DNA of 64,000 nt from Pantoea sp. Mb-10 (GCF_021272205.1 NZ_JAJSDX010000002.1:1-64000), one strand, 5' to 3'; positions 31,087-40,402 are shown, numbered from the stretch's first letter. Made by a program: numbers and translations. Notes: generated by a model from the sequence alone, not told the origin.

Positions 31087-31746
31087 TTATTCTTCATCCG
31101 GCGTGTAATACTGCACGCCGATCTCAATGCGCTCGCGGCCGCTTGCCACGCGGTGACGGTTGGTGTCGCGCAGCGAGTAGATGCAGCCGCAGTATTCTTG
31201 CTGATAGAAGCGTTCGCGCTTGCTGATCTCAATCATGCGTGACGAGCCACCGCCTTTGCGCCAGTTAAACTCCCAGTAGAGCATATCCGGGTAGCGCGCG
31301 GCGGCGCGCACGCCGCAGTCGTTGATCTGCTGCATATTCTTCCAGCGGGAGATGCCAAGCGAGCTGGTGATCACCGGGAAGCCGTGCTCGTGCGCATAAA
31401 GGGCGGTACGCTCAAAGCGCATATCGAAGCACATGGTGCAGCGCACGCCGCGCTCCGGTTCCCACTCCATGCCGCGCGCGCGTTCGAACCAGTTATCTTT
31501 GTCGTAATCGGCATCCACAAAAGGCACGCCAAACTGCTCGGCAAAGCGGATGTTCTCCTCTTTACGCAGCTCGTACTCTCTCAGCGGATGGATGTTCGGG
31601 TTATAAAAGAAAATGGTGTAATCGATGCCGGAGGCCAACATCGCCTCCATCACTTCGCCCGAACAGGGCGCGCAGCAGGAGTGCAGCAGCACTTTGTTGT
31701 GGCCGTTGGGCAGCGGCAGGGGTTGACGCGTGAAGGTGTCAGACAT
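31087..31746 (-). CDS. queH: epoxyqueuosine reductase QueH
   Basis: Last step of tRNA queuosine synthesis, reducing epoxyqueuosine; the non-cobalamin alternative to QueG. 219 residues with the family's iron-binding cysteines: HSCCAPC (C24, C25, C28), RCTMCFDMR in the middle, and a C-terminal CGC in [14 protein letters not shown]. The segments [18 protein letters not shown] and [15 protein letters not shown] are characteristic. Whether the genome also has queG cannot be seen here. Confidence 0.9.
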   Translation of the reverse strand: MSDTFTRQPLPLPNGHNKVLLHSCCAPCSGEVMEAMLASGIDYTIFFYNPNIHPLREYELRKEENIRFAEQFGVPFVDADYDKDNWFERARGMEWEPERGVRCTMCFDMRFERTALYAHEHGFPVITSSLGISRWKNMQQINDCGVRAAARYPDMLYWEFNWRKGGGSSRMIEISKRERFYQQEYCGCIYSLRDTNRHRVASGRERIEIGVQYYTPDEE

Positions 31747-31827
31747 AGGGAAAGCCAGTTAATCAAGGGTTGAGCGAAGTGTAAAAAGATTTACCGCTGA
31801 GCGCAAAGTTTGTGGCGGAAAAAGGCG

Positions 31828-31849
31828 AAAGGCCGCGAGGGCGGCCTTT
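31828..31849 (-). terminator. terminator after the repeat-containing periplasmic protein gene
   Basis: Stem AAAGGCCGC / GCGGCCTTT with a 4-nt loop; on the minus strand it is followed by CGCCTTTTT. It lies 22 nt after the upstream gene's stop and separates it from queH. Confidence 0.75.
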
Positions 31850-31870
31850 CTGATAACGCTATCGTCAACC

Positions 31871-32227
31871 TTACTCGGTGACTTTTTTCTTCACGTCGCT
31901 GGCACCCTCTTTGGTTTTGTTCCAGCCTTTGGTCGCGCCTTCTTTGGTGGCATCCCACCCTTTTTCGGTGCCTTCTTTGGTTTTGTTCCAGCCTTTCTGA
32001 GCGCCTTCGCTCACTTTGCTGGAGGTGCTGTCACGCTCGCCCTGGGCCGCGTGTTTGGCTTTCAGCTTCTGCTCTTCGCCCTGATGCTGGGCCTGATGCA
32101 GTTTCTCTTTCGCCGTGTTGGCACCCGCCTGCGCGTTCGCCACGGTATCGTCAGTTGCATGTGTAGTGGCGGCAAATGCCGAAGAAGCCAGCAGCAGGGC
32201 AGATACAGCAATAATTGTCTTTTTCAT
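31871..32227 (-). CDS. periplasmic protein with LEA-like 11-residue repeats
   Basis: 118 residues with a Sec signal peptide (MKKTIIAVSALLLASSAFA, cut before A20). The mature part is very hydrophilic and Lys/Glu/Ala/Gly-rich with no cysteine. Three tandem 11-residue repeats occupy residues 78-110: KGWNKTKEGTE, KGWDATKEGAT and KGWNKTKEGAS. An 11-residue period with alternating charge is the hallmark of group 3 LEA proteins, which protect against drying or freezing. A protective or envelope-stress role is inference. I do not recognise a named gene. Confidence 0.75.
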   Translation of the reverse strand: MKKTIIAVSALLLASSAFAATTHATDDTVANAQAGANTAKEKLHQAQHQGEEQKLKAKHAAQGERDSTSSKVSEGAQKGWNKTKEGTEKGWDATKEGATKGWNKTKEGASDVKKKVTE

Positions 32228-32397
32228 GAATATTCCCTCATTAATCGCTCAAGTGAGATATGAGCATAGTTAACAATGGCACGCTCAGCCAGGATCCGCT
32301 CCAGGAATAAACTTAATTAGATTAATGGCTTTTGCCGCAGAAAGGTGGCGACTTTTCGCGCCAGGATCGGCTGGCGCGAAAAACGTGCGGGGAAAGG

Positions 32398-33252
32398 TTA
32401 CTCGTCGTCGCGCGCCTGGGCTGCGCGCTGGCGCGCATAGAAGTCGTCTTCGGCGGCGATGATTTCATCCAGCAGCGCGCCCATATCGACCTCGTGCGTT
32501 TCTTCCACCACCTGGCCGCTCAGCGGCGTTTCCGGGGTGAGCTTACCGTCTTCATACAGCGCCCAGATCTCTTTGCCGTAGCGCGTTTGCCGCAGAGACG
32601 GGGCGAACTGCGCGTAATACTCGGTGATGTTGGTGACGTCGCGCATGAACATCGCTTGCGCGTGGTTGTTGGCGGCGGCATCGACCGCCTGAGGCAGGTC
32701 AATGATCACCGGACCTTGCGCATCGAGCAGCACGTTAAATTCTGAGAGATCCCCGTGAACGAGGCCGGCGCACAGCATGCGCACGATATTGCGCAGCATC
32801 AGGTGAAAGTGCGCCACCGCCGTCTCTTCCGACAGCGTAACGTCGCTCAGACGCGGCGCCACTGCGCCCTCGGCGTCGGTGATCAACTCCATGATCAGCA
32901 CGCCATCCAGGCAGATAGAGGGCTGCGGCACGCGCACGCCAGCGTGCGCCAGGCGAAACAGCGCGTCCACTTCCGCGGTGTGCCACACCTCTTCCTGCTG
33001 TTTGCGGCCAAATTTCGAGCCTTTTTGCATGGCGCGCGCATCGCGTGAGTTGCGCACCTTGCGCCCCTCCTGGTACTGCACGGCCTGGCGAAAGCTGCGC
33101 TGCGAAGCTTCTTTATAGACTTTGGCGCAGTGGATAGCGTCACCGCAGCGCACGGTGTATACGTCGGCTTCTTTACCGCTTTTCAGGCGCTGAAGCACGT
33201 CGTCTATCAGGCCGTCATCGATCAGTGGTTGGAGTCTGTTTGGCGTTTTCAT
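32398..33252 (-). CDS. RIO1-family serine protein kinase
   Basis: 284 residues with a compact atypical kinase domain. Visible: nucleotide loop SGKEADVYTVR near residues 25-35, Lys in HCAKVYKEASQRSFR, catalytic loop LVHGDLSEFNVLL near 166, and metal-binding IIDLPQAVD near 180, where RIO kinases have a D in place of DFG. A flexible loop with RDARAMQKGSKFGRKQQEEVW lies after the first Lys. Eukaryotic and archaeal members mature the small ribosomal subunit; bacterial members are little studied. The acidic or Arg-rich C-terminus may be flexible. Confidence 0.88.
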   Translation of the reverse strand: MKTPNRLQPLIDDGLIDDVLQRLKSGKEADVYTVRCGDAIHCAKVYKEASQRSFRQAVQYQEGRKVRNSRDARAMQKGSKFGRKQQEEVWHTAEVDALFRLAHAGVRVPQPSICLDGVLIMELITDAEGAVAPRLSDVTLSEETAVAHFHLMLRNIVRMLCAGLVHGDLSEFNVLLDAQGPVIIDLPQAVDAAANNHAQAMFMRDVTNITEYYAQFAPSLRQTRYGKEIWALYEDGKLTPETPLSGQVVEETHEVDMGALLDEIIAAEDDFYARQRAAQARDDE

Positions 33253-33571
33253 CTCGGCTTTATACCGTATTTAAGCGCTTTTTCGAATGAAAAAAGCGCG
33301 CATTTCACGCGCAAGGCGAAGTTGACCCAAGGGTGCGTAGGATCGCGAAGCGCGCAGAGCATGATGCCAGCCCGTGCCTATCGAACAAATTCGTCAGCAT
33401 GGCGAGCAATCCAGGCGCCTCACGGTATAAACTAGGCGCAACGTTAGCACTAACGTGTTCATTTTGCTGGCGGTTCAGGGCAAGGCGCGCCTTATCGCCA
33501 GCGCCTGACGCATGTGGCTATGCTACAGTATCGTGGCGCTATTTTTCATGGTTTTTCAAAGGTACCGAATA
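33253..33571. other. divergent region between RIO kinase gene and hemH
   Basis: 319 nt with no credible gene. It holds the divergent promoters; AAAGG lies about 9 nt before the hemH ATG. I see no assigned operator. Confidence 0.45.
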
Positions 33572-34534
33572 ATGACGACGAAACCGGGTGTGTTACTTGT
33601 TAACCTTGGAACACCAACCGAACCAACCCCGCAGGCCGTAAAAAAATTCCTGTCCAAGTTTTTGCACGATTACCGGGTCGTGGATCTCCCGCGCATCATT
33701 TGGTGCCCAATTCTGCACGGCGCAATCATTCCTCTGCGCGCCAAACGCGTGGCCAAAGCCTACGCCTCGATCTGGATGGACGAAGGCTCCCCGCTGATGG
33801 TTTACAGCGTGCGGCAGGCGCGCATGCTGGCGCAAGAGACCGGATTGCCGGTGGCGCTTGGCATGAGCTACGGCGAACCCTCGATTGGCGGTGCGATCGA
33901 CGAGCTGTTGGCGAAAGGCGTGGATCGCATCATCGTGATCCCGCTCTATCCACAGTTCTCTTCTTCTACGGTGTCTTCGGTGTGGGACAGCGTAAGCCGC
34001 CACCTGCAAACCATGAAAAATCGCTACACCCCAGCGATCAGCTTTATTAACGACTACGCCGATCATCCGGCGTATATCGAAGGGTTGCGCGCCTCGGTGG
34101 AAGCCTCATTTGCGGCGAACGGCGTGCCGGATGCGCTGCTGGTTTCCTATCACGGTATTCCGGTGCGCTTCGAGAAAGAGGGCGATAACTACCGCGAGCG
34201 CTGCGAGTTAACTACCAAGCTGCTGATTGAAGCGCTGAATATGCCGTCGGTGAAGATCATGATGACCTTCCAGTCACGCTTTGGCCGCGAGCCGTGGCTG
34301 ACGCCGTTCACCGACGAAACCATTCAAGGCCTGCCCGCCCAGGGAATTAAGCGCCTGCAGGTGATCAGCCCCGGTTTCGCCGCCGACTGCCTGGAAACCC
34401 TCGAGGAGCTGGACGAGCAGAACCGCGAGTTCTTTATGCACGCGGGCGGAACCTCGTTCCACTATATTCCCGCGCTGAACGACACCCCTGCGCATATTGA
34501 ACTGCTGCGGCAGCTGGCGGAAGGGGTGAGGTGA
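33572..34534 (+). CDS. hemH: ferrochelatase
   Basis: Inserts Fe2+ into protoporphyrin IX, the last step of heme synthesis. 320 residues from ATG 33572 ([20 protein letters not shown]), equal to E. coli HemH. Catalytic His194 lies in [23 protein letters not shown] and the acidic segment [18 protein letters not shown] with the catalytic Glu are present. An upstream in-frame ATG would add 20 residues without a ribosome-binding site. In E. coli hemH lies next to adk, far from here, so this may be a relocated or second copy. Confidence 0.92.
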   Translation: MTTKPGVLLVNLGTPTEPTPQAVKKFLSKFLHDYRVVDLPRIIWCPILHGAIIPLRAKRVAKAYASIWMDEGSPLMVYSVRQARMLAQETGLPVALGMSYGEPSIGGAIDELLAKGVDRIIVIPLYPQFSSSTVSSVWDSVSRHLQTMKNRYTPAISFINDYADHPAYIEGLRASVEASFAANGVPDALLVSYHGIPVRFEKEGDNYRERCELTTKLLIEALNMPSVKIMMTFQSRFGREPWLTPFTDETIQGLPAQGIKRLQVISPGFAADCLETLEELDEQNREFFMHAGGTSFHYIPALNDTPAHIELLRQLAEGVR

Positions 34535-34621
34535 GGGGATGTGATGTGATAGCCAATTAAAAGAAGGATGGGTTGAGTCGTCCTGAATAATTGGCTGATG
34601 CAGTGTGCGCTGTATAGAGTT

Positions 34622-34660
34622 AAAACGCCTGCCTGAGAGATCGGGGGGGCGTTTTTTTGT
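34622..34660 (+). terminator. hemH terminator
   Basis: AAAACGCC / GGCGTTTT stem followed by seven T, 88 nt after the hemH stop. Confidence 0.85.
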
Positions 34661-34765
34661 TTTTATTAGTGAGTCGTTTATGAGCTGGCGGAGCCTGAAT
34701 TGGTTGTGTAATTCATTGAATTAATTTGAATAACTGCTAGTTCAACTTTTCTTAGGGGCCTATTT

Positions 34766-34778
34766 GGGTGCCTAAAAG
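34766..34778 (+). repeat. integrase arm-like repeat at left end
   Basis: GGGTGCCTAAAAG shares GGTGCCTAAAAG with the repeat at 53491-53502 beside the integrase gene, 18.7 kb away. It suggests the left attachment region. Confidence 0.55.
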
Positions 34779-35021
34779 TTTTTTCTCCCTTTGATGAGAA
34801 AGAGGACGAGATAGGGACTGTGCGTGGTGATATCTAGTTGAGTCGTCACACTGAAAAACAGATTTGACCTGGTAACCATTTCTTGCGCAGCAAACGCGCC
34901 GCGCATATACGGTTTGGGCTTACCTTTTATCAAACGCTTAGACTACTATTCGCCTGCGAAATTTTTTGGATAAAAGCCATCATCACCAATGCAGCATCGA
35001 AAAATGCTTAATTAAAAATGC

Positions 35022-35240
35022 TCACGCCTGCATCCCCTTACCCCGTGCCAGGTTAATTCTTTCAACGCATTCCTTAAACGCTTTAAGTTGCTCCGTAGAG
35101 AGTTCAGATTCATCAATTTTGACCAGAAGAGCGTTGAGAGAGCGTTCAATATCATTTTTAATTAACCGTAAGCAGATAACCTTAACCCAACGTGGAGAGA
35201 GCTTACTGAGGCCAATTGCTCTTGTGATTTGTAATTTCAT
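35022..35240 (-). CDS. small hypothetical protein
   Basis: 72 residues from ATG 35240, which has GAGAGG spaced 7 nt; a longer frame to 35276 lacks this. The sequence is helical and basic at the N-terminus (MKLQITRAIGLSKLSPRWVK), then amphipathic (IERSLNALLVKIDESELSTE). No membrane span or known motif. It is an island gene of unknown role. Confidence 0.5.
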   Translation of the reverse strand: MKLQITRAIGLSKLSPRWVKVICLRLIKNDIERSLNALLVKIDESELSTEQLKAFKECVERINLARGKGMQA

Positions 35241-35540
35241 GCGATGCCTCTCAACCGCCAGTGTGCCGGTTTTCAACCTCGGTTATAACACGCAATGGAC
35301 AGGACTTCTGTTATTCCTTCGCCTAAAATTTAGCATGAAGCGCTTAGCTTGGGTGCAACCAGGATTTCATTAAACATCAAAATTAGTTTTGCATCATGAC
35401 GCGCAAGCGCCACGTCATAACCAGAGTGACTAGTTCACCTCAAGGTAGTTTTTCATATTCTGACACAGGATGGGATATCTCCTTTGTGCCATAGTGGATG
35501 TTATTAATCTCATGCAGTATGGATTCACGAAAAATATACG
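35241..35540. other. AT-rich intergenic stretch before arsH
   Basis: 300 nt between the small hypothetical gene and the arsH stop. No gene, repeat or hairpin of note is seen. Confidence 0.4.
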
Positions 35541-36239
35541 TTAAATTTTGTCCTGATTGACACGGGATGAAAGCTCCTGATAGCTCTCTTTTCTCTCGCT
35601 GTAACGATCTGCAAGATAACCAGTTTGTCCCTTAAGCAGCACCGTGATTTTAAACAGCTCCTCGGCTACATCGACGATACGGTCATACCATGACGAAGGT
35701 TTCATTCGGCCGTTTTCGTCGAACTCTTGCCATGCCTTAGCAATGGAGGACTGGTTGGGGATAGTGAACATCCGCATCCATCGGCCCAGAATGCGCATTT
35801 GGTTCACCGCATTAAAGGACTGCGAACCACCGCAGACCTGCATCACTGCAAGTGTCTTGCCCTGCGAAGGACGAACCGCGCCTTCACTTAAGGGTATCCA
35901 GTCTATTTGCGCCTTCATCACCGCGCTCATCGTCCCATGCCGCTCAGGGGAACTCCACACCATCCCGTCACACCATCTGACCAGGCCGCGTAGTTCGGTG
36001 ACCTTAGGGTGCGTGTCTGGCGCATCATCAGGCAGGGGTAAACCAGAGGGGTTAAAGAATTCCACCTCCGCGCCCATTGCAGTCAGAAGACGACCGGCTT
36101 CCTCCGCGGCAAAGCGGCTGTAGGAGCGCTCTCTTACTGAGCCATACAGGATAAGAATCCGTGGCGGCTCCTCCAGGTGCAGGCGTTCAGCGATGTGTTG
36201 ATCAAAGCATTCAGTATTCAGGGCAGGAAATTGTTCCAT
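35541..36239 (-). CDS. arsH: arsenical resistance NADPH-dependent FMN oxidoreductase ArsH
   Basis: A flavoprotein that in the family oxidises trivalent organoarsenicals to less toxic pentavalent forms. 232 residues with the FMN loop [24 protein letters not shown] near residues 28-51, [19 protein letters not shown] near 98-116, and [20 protein letters not shown] lies upstream of the ATG. It is divergent from arsRBC with an ArsR-type operator between, so it is probably arsenite-induced with them. Confidence 0.92.
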   Translation of the reverse strand: MEQFPALNTECFDQHIAERLHLEEPPRILILYGSVRERSYSRFAAEEAGRLLTAMGAEVEFFNPSGLPLPDDAPDTHPKVTELRGLVRWCDGMVWSSPERHGTMSAVMKAQIDWIPLSEGAVRPSQGKTLAVMQVCGGSQSFNAVNQMRILGRWMRMFTIPNQSSIAKAWQEFDENGRMKPSSWYDRIVDVAEELFKITVLLKGQTGYLADRYSERKESYQELSSRVNQDKI

Positions 36240-36276
36240 TATTCTTCTCCGGAGAGAGCAGGTGATTTCAAAGTTA

Positions 36277-36300
36277 ACATATATGATTTATCATATGTAT
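36277..36300. promoter_or_regulatory. putative ArsR operator
   Basis: Imperfect inverted repeat ACATATATGA-TTTA-TCATATGTAT in the arsH-arsR divergent region, 25 nt before arsR. TCATATG also occurs in known ars operators of Gram-negative bacteria. A further TCATATGTA occurs at 36669-36677 before arsB. Confidence 0.65.
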
Positions 36301-36324
36301 ATTCTAAAGGGAACGGAGTGAAAA

Positions 36325-36645
36325 ATGCTACAACCTGTTCAGCTTTTCAAAATCCTGTCGGATGAAACTCGGCTCGCCATCGTCATGCTTCTCCGGGAGT
36401 CAGGAGAACTGTGTGTCTGCGATATCTGCGCGGCCATTTCCGAATCTCAGCCCAAAATCTCGCGACATATGGCTATCCTTCGCGAGGCCGGGCTGGTTCT
36501 GGACCGTCGTGAAGGCAAATGGATCCACTATCGTCTGTCACCCCACATACCAGCATGGGCCGCTGAAACAATCACGACGTCCTGGCAGTGTATGCGGGAG
36601 GATGTGCGTGGATGGCTGGATAAATCAGCCTGCACCTCCTGCTAA
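36325..36645 (+). CDS. arsR: arsenite-responsive repressor ArsR
   Basis: A 106-residue ArsR/SmtB winged-helix repressor that releases DNA when As(III) or Sb(III) binds. The metal site is ELCVCDIC at residues 28-35, at the start of the recognition-helix region, as in plasmid and E. coli ArsR. The wing is LVLDRREGKWIHYRLSP. GGAG precedes the ATG. It is the first gene of arsRBC. Confidence 0.94.
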   Translation: MLQPVQLFKILSDETRLAIVMLLRESGELCVCDICAAISESQPKISRHMAILREAGLVLDRREGKWIHYRLSPHIPAWAAETITTSWQCMREDVRGWLDKSACTSC

Positions 36646-36689
36646 GAAAGAAAAACACATTCGAATAATCATATGTAATGGAGTCTGAG

Positions 36690-37979
36690 ATGCTTTTGGC
36701 GGGGAGTATTTTTTTACTGACGCTGGTACTGGTGATTTGGCAACCCAGAGGCCTGAGTATTGGCTGGAGCGCGAGTATCGGGGCTGTGCTGGCGCTGGTA
36801 ACCGGTGTCATCCATATCGCTGATATTCCCGTCGTTTGGAATATCGTCTGGAACGCGACAGCGGCTTTTATTGCGGTCATCATCATCAGCCTGCTGCTCG
36901 ATGAGTCGGGCTTCTTTGAATGGGCCGCACTGCACGTCTCCCGCTGGGGTAACGGACGTGGCCGCCTTTTGTTTAGCTGGATAGTCTTGCTTGGGGCTGC
37001 TGTTGCTACACTGTTTGCCAATGACGGAGCCGCACTGATCCTGACGCCGATCGTAATTGCGATGCTGCTCGCACTGGGATTCAGTCAGGGCACGACACTG
37101 GCCTTTGTCATGGCCGCAGGATTTATTGCAGATACGGCCAGCCTGCCTCTCATTGTTTCTAACCTGGTGAATATCGTCTCGGCGGACTTTTTCAGTCTGG
37201 GGTTTACGCAGTATGCCTCCGTTATGATCCCCGTAGATGTGGCAGCGATTGCGGCCACGCTGGTCATGCTGCATCTCTTCTTCCGCAGGGACATTCCGGC
37301 CACGTATGACGTTTCGCTGCTGAAGACGCCTGCCAGTGTGATAAAGGATCCAGCAACGTTCAGGGCGGGCTGGATTGTCCTGTTATTGCTGCTTGTCGGC
37401 TTCTTTATTCTGGAGCCTCTGGGGATCCCGGTCAGTGCGATAGCCGCTACTGGCGCAGCAGTACTGTTTATAGTGGCGAAAAGAGGTCACGCCATCAACA
37501 CCGGAAAAGTCCTGCGCGGTGCGCCATGGCAGATAGTTATTTTTTCACTGGGCATGTACCTGGTGGTCTATGGTCTGCGCAATGCAGGGCTCACGCAGTA
37601 TTTGTCAGGCGTGCTAAACCTGCTGGCAGAAAAGGGGTTATGGGCAGCAACGGTCGGCACTGGCTTCCTGACCGCGTTCCTGTCGTCGGTAATGAATAAT
37701 ATGCCGACGGTGCTGATTGGCGCGCTGTCGATTGACGGAAGTACGGCGACTGGTGTCGTCAAAGAGGCAATGATTTATGCCAACGTGATTGGCTGCGATT
37801 TAGGCCCGAAAATCACTCCGATTGGCAGTCTGGCAACCCTGCTGTGGCTACATGTGCTGGCACAGAAAAACATGACCATCACCTGGGGATATTACTTCCG
37901 CACCGGCATAATCATCACCCTGCCCGTGCTTTTCGTCACTCTGGCTGTGCTGGCGTGGCGGCTCTCTGTCACCTTGTAG
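36690..37979 (+). CDS. arsB: arsenite efflux pump ArsB
   Basis: An inner-membrane antiporter that expels arsenite and antimonite. 429 residues from ATG 36690 ([19 protein letters not shown]), exactly the E. coli ArsB length, with about 12 membrane segments. Conserved [38 protein letters not shown] and [22 protein letters not shown] are visible. An in-frame ATG four codons upstream exists, but GGAG is positioned for 36690. It ends 12 nt before arsC. Confidence 0.95.
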   Translation: MLLAGSIFLLTLVLVIWQPRGLSIGWSASIGAVLALVTGVIHIADIPVVWNIVWNATAAFIAVIIISLLLDESGFFEWAALHVSRWGNGRGRLLFSWIVLLGAAVATLFANDGAALILTPIVIAMLLALGFSQGTTLAFVMAAGFIADTASLPLIVSNLVNIVSADFFSLGFTQYASVMIPVDVAAIAATLVMLHLFFRRDIPATYDVSLLKTPASVIKDPATFRAGWIVLLLLLVGFFILEPLGIPVSAIAATGAAVLFIVAKRGHAINTGKVLRGAPWQIVIFSLGMYLVVYGLRNAGLTQYLSGVLNLLAEKGLWAATVGTGFLTAFLSSVMNNMPTVLIGALSIDGSTATGVVKEAMIYANVIGCDLGPKITPIGSLATLLWLHVLAQKNMTITWGYYFRTGIIITLPVLFVTLAVLAWRLSVTL

Positions 37980-37991
37980 CGAGATATTGAT

Positions 37992-38417
37992 ATGAGCAAT
38001 ATTACCATCTATCACAACCCGGCCTGTGGCACGTCACGTAACACGCTGGAGATGATCCGCAACAGCGGCAACGAACCGACAATAATTTATTATCTCGATA
38101 CTCCCCCGACCCGTGATGAGCTTATTAAACTTATTTCAGATATGGGGATTACAGTGCGCGCCTTGCTGCGTAAAAACGCTGAACCTTATGAACGCCTGGG
38201 TCTTGATGAAGAGAAATTTAGTGATGAGCAGTTGATTGATTTCATGCTTCAAGATCCAATCCTGATTAATCGGCCGGTAGTCGTTACGCCGCTCGGTACT
38301 CGTCTTTGCCGCCCTTCGGAAATAGTGCTGGATATTCTTCCGGAAGGTCAGAAAGGAGCGTTTACCAAAGAGGATGGCGAGAAGGTCATTGACGAAACGG
38401 GAAAGCGGGTTAGGTAA
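37992..38417 (+). CDS. arsC: glutaredoxin-dependent arsenate reductase ArsC
   Basis: Reduces arsenate to arsenite, which ArsB exports. 141 residues, E. coli/R773 type. Nucleophile Cys12 lies in YHNPACGTSRNTLEMI. The arginines that bind the anion lie in RALLRKN, INRPVVV and LCRPSE. Last gene of arsRBC. Confidence 0.95.
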   Translation: MSNITIYHNPACGTSRNTLEMIRNSGNEPTIIYYLDTPPTRDELIKLISDMGITVRALLRKNAEPYERLGLDEEKFSDEQLIDFMLQDPILINRPVVVTPLGTRLCRPSEIVLDILPEGQKGAFTKEDGEKVIDETGKRVR

Positions 38418-38720
38418 TCTGTCCACTTCAAGATATCGGACGCCTGTTTAATCTACGAGGGCGTCCGCTTGCCGTTCACTAAAGACCTCCAGCCTACTAA
38501 CCCCGTCCGCATTATGCTATGAGAGGAAAAACTGTGGTGTTGGCTGCATTACAACTGCGTAATGTCACCATTAATACCTTCTTTACCCAGTTTATAGCGC
38601 AACATAATCTCTTCATGAAACACCTTGTTGAAGCCGGTTACGAACCAGATGCTTCTCGACGATCCTCTAAGGATGGTTGTGGGCTATCCGTAAAAAGAGC
38701 CGGGTATGCCCGGCTCTTTT
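38418..38720. other. region between arsC and hns-like gene
   Basis: About 300 nt. It holds a CGGACGCC / GGCGTCCG hairpin with a 15-nt loop at 38437-38467 (possible arsC terminator without a T-run) and, at its right end, a strong terminator. A 69-codon plus-strand frame at 38519-38728 runs into that terminator and has no convincing ribosome-binding site; I do not call it a gene, though it could be decayed coding DNA. Confidence 0.45.
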
Positions 38721-38722
38721 TT
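38692..38722. terminator. bidirectional terminator after hns-like gene
   Basis: AAAAAGAGCCGGG / CCCGGCTCTTTTTT, with T-runs in both directions. It ends at the stop codon of the minus-strand H-NS-family gene. Confidence 0.9.
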
Positions 38723-39125
38723 AGCTGATTTCGAAATCTTTTAATTCTCCACCTTCAGCAATCAGATTTGAGATCCGCTTCGGCATTCGCCCCTGACCTG
38801 ACCATGTTTTTGACTCTCCAGTTTCGTCAGTATATCGATACTTCGCGGGGCGGGGGGAGCGCGTCCTTTTAGCCTTACCCGGAGAGCCAATAGCAGCTAA
38901 AAGTTCGGAGGGGTCGATACCCTCATCAAGCATCATCTGACGAAGTGTTTCCAGTTTATCGCGGCGCTGACTTTCATTTGCAAGACGTAATGTCTCTTCT
39001 TCTCGTCGTTCTATAAGAATAATTTTAAATTTTTCCAGAACATCTTCCAGTACATCTAATGACATTTCACGAGTCTGAGAACGTAAGGTACGGATATTGT
39101 TTAACTGTGTAAGAGCATCTGACAT
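38721..39125 (-). CDS. H-NS family DNA-binding protein (island-borne paralogue)
   Basis: 134 residues from ATG 39125 (MSDALTQLNNIRTLRSQTREMSLDVLEDVLEKF), like H-NS/StpA in length. The N-terminal helices are the dimerisation domain, then a coiled coil (IERREEETLRLANESQRRDKLETLRQMM), a basic linker (GKAKRTRSPRPAKYRY) and the DNA-binding domain. The AT-hook-like motif reads WSGQGRMPKRI where H-NS has WTGQGRTPAVI. It lies in an AT-rich island, so it probably silences the island or modulates the host H-NS. The chromosomal hns is not in this window. Confidence 0.88.
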   Translation of the reverse strand: MSDALTQLNNIRTLRSQTREMSLDVLEDVLEKFKIILIERREEETLRLANESQRRDKLETLRQMMLDEGIDPSELLAAIGSPGKAKRTRSPRPAKYRYTDETGESKTWSGQGRMPKRISNLIAEGGELKDFEIS

Positions 39126-39687
39126 AAAGAGACCTTTTAAAGTTTTTTCGTTATTCAGCAAATACCAATGTCGACGCTTGCTCATCAACCCGATTTTTCT
39201 TACTGAGCATTTTAATCCGATTGGTACATATTGTTATTAACGAGGTTTAGACTACTTATATAAATCTCTTATCTCAAGACAAAATTAAGAAGAATGTGCA
39301 AGAACTAAATTACAACTCCTACGAAATGTCCATGCATTTTTGAAGGTACTTAAAACTATGATGCCAGGAGTCATCCGGAGAGCCTTTTTATACCCTCATA
39401 ACTTATTGCTTTAGTCACACCTGATAAGATTTAAAATGAGGAGAGACAGCGCCGCCACTTAGCAAGGTTTTCACAAATGGCAAGATGGCACGCAGGGGGG
39501 AGACACCTGCATTTTGTCAGAGGGTAGCGAATTACTCTCTCTTTATAGAGACGTTTCTAAAAAAGTGTAATGTAAAAAAAAGCCTGCTGTTAGCAGGCCA
39601 TAAATGCTTTTAACTCATTTTTTGTTCGATTCTGATAAATAGGGTAAGCATGCAATTAAACGTGGAGCAGAGAGCATGACAAAAATT
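39126..39687. other. AT-rich non-coding stretch
   Basis: About 560 nt upstream of the hns-like gene with no credible frame. It should contain that gene's promoter and, at 39573-39599, the terminator of the next small gene. Long AT tracts (TATTGTTATTAACGAGG, TTATATAAATCTC) would suit H-NS-type binding. Confidence 0.45.
39573..39599 (-). terminator. terminator of small gene 39688-39915
   Basis: On the minus strand GCCTGCT / AGCAGGC with an AAC loop is followed by eight T. It lies about 90 nt after the stop. Confidence 0.85.
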
Positions 39688-39915
39688 CTATAAATATTTC
39701 CTGGCCGCATCAAGTATCTCCTGTGACGTTAACTCCCTGTCAGTAGCCACGTAAACAATACCATGATCGCCAGTTAAGGAAGGAAAACCTGCAGACATAA
39801 TCCGAAGATGTGTTTCTTCACCGTTTGGATATTCCTGCCTGATAGAGGATATACCTTCCAGAACGGTCATGACTTTACAGGATTCAGCATTAAAGAAAAC
39901 AAGGACTTTAATCAT
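39688..39915 (-). CDS. small hypothetical protein
   Basis: 75 residues beginning MIKVLVFFNAESCKVMTVLEG, with CAGGG 9 nt upstream. The pattern of a hydrophobic beta strand, a Cys, then an acidic helix, and a C-terminal ATDRELTSQEILDAARKYL suggests a small soluble alpha/beta fold. No known motif. It has its own terminator, which supports it being a real gene. Confidence 0.6.
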   Translation of the reverse strand: MIKVLVFFNAESCKVMTVLEGISSIRQEYPNGEETHLRIMSAGFPSLTGDHGIVYVATDRELTSQEILDAARKYL

Positions 39916-40183
39916 ATTCTATTACCCTGTTCTCTCGTGGATATTAACTGGCAGATGCCATTAAGGTCAAAGCCATTACGCACTTCTTATTTAACATGTG
40001 GTTAGCTTGTGCTTTTAGACTTTTTATGCAGTAGTACTGCACTTCATCACATCGCTTAGCATACTCATAATTTTGAAAAATATGCTGATCAGATATTAAG
40101 AATAAACGACTTTCATCTGATTTAAGTTATGGATCTGTCTACTCAGGAATAATCCTTCATCGTTATCGCAGACCCACAATGAT

Positions 40184-40402
40184 TTATTTATCGCAAAGTG
40201 TTACATTTGCAGCAGCAGGACCCTTGTCTCCGCGGTGAATGGCGAATTCAACTTTCTGACCTTCAAATAAAGTTTTAAAGTTGTCGCCATTAAGTGCAGA
40301 TAAATGGACAAAGATATCTTTGCTGCCATCAAGAGGAGAGATGAAGCCAAAACCTTTGTCTTCGTTAAACCATTTAATCAGGCCCATAATTCTCGAGGTC
40401 AT
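40184..40402 (-). CDS. CspA-family cold-shock protein
   Basis: A 72-residue single cold-shock domain. RNA-binding motifs RNP1 (KGFGFISP) and RNP2 (DIFVHLSAL) are intact, with KWFNED aromatic residues before RNP1. Single-stranded nucleic acid binding and RNA melting are expected. I start at ATG 40402, with GGAG spaced 5 nt; six extra upstream codons are unlikely. The sequence ([20 protein letters not shown]) is CspA-like but divergent at its C-terminus ([10 protein letters not shown]). Confidence 0.88.
   Translation of the reverse strand: MTSRIMGLIKWFNEDKGFGFISPLDGSKDIFVHLSALNGDNFKTLFEGQKVEFAIHRGDKGPAAANVTLCDK

Larger units (their letters stand above)
34535..35021. other. hemH downstream region and left edge of the island
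   Basis: 487 nt without a credible gene. It contains the hemH terminator, then a 10-nt match to the ssrA 3' end (GAGCTGGCGG at 34682-34691) and an integrase arm-like repeat at 34766-34778. Base composition becomes AT-rich from about 34,700. Confidence 0.5.

Noticed and set aside
38519..38728. 69-codon plus-strand frame between arsC and the hns-like gene
   Set aside because: It runs through the strong terminator, has no clear ribosome-binding site, and shows no recognisable domain. It may be decayed coding DNA but is not supported as a gene.
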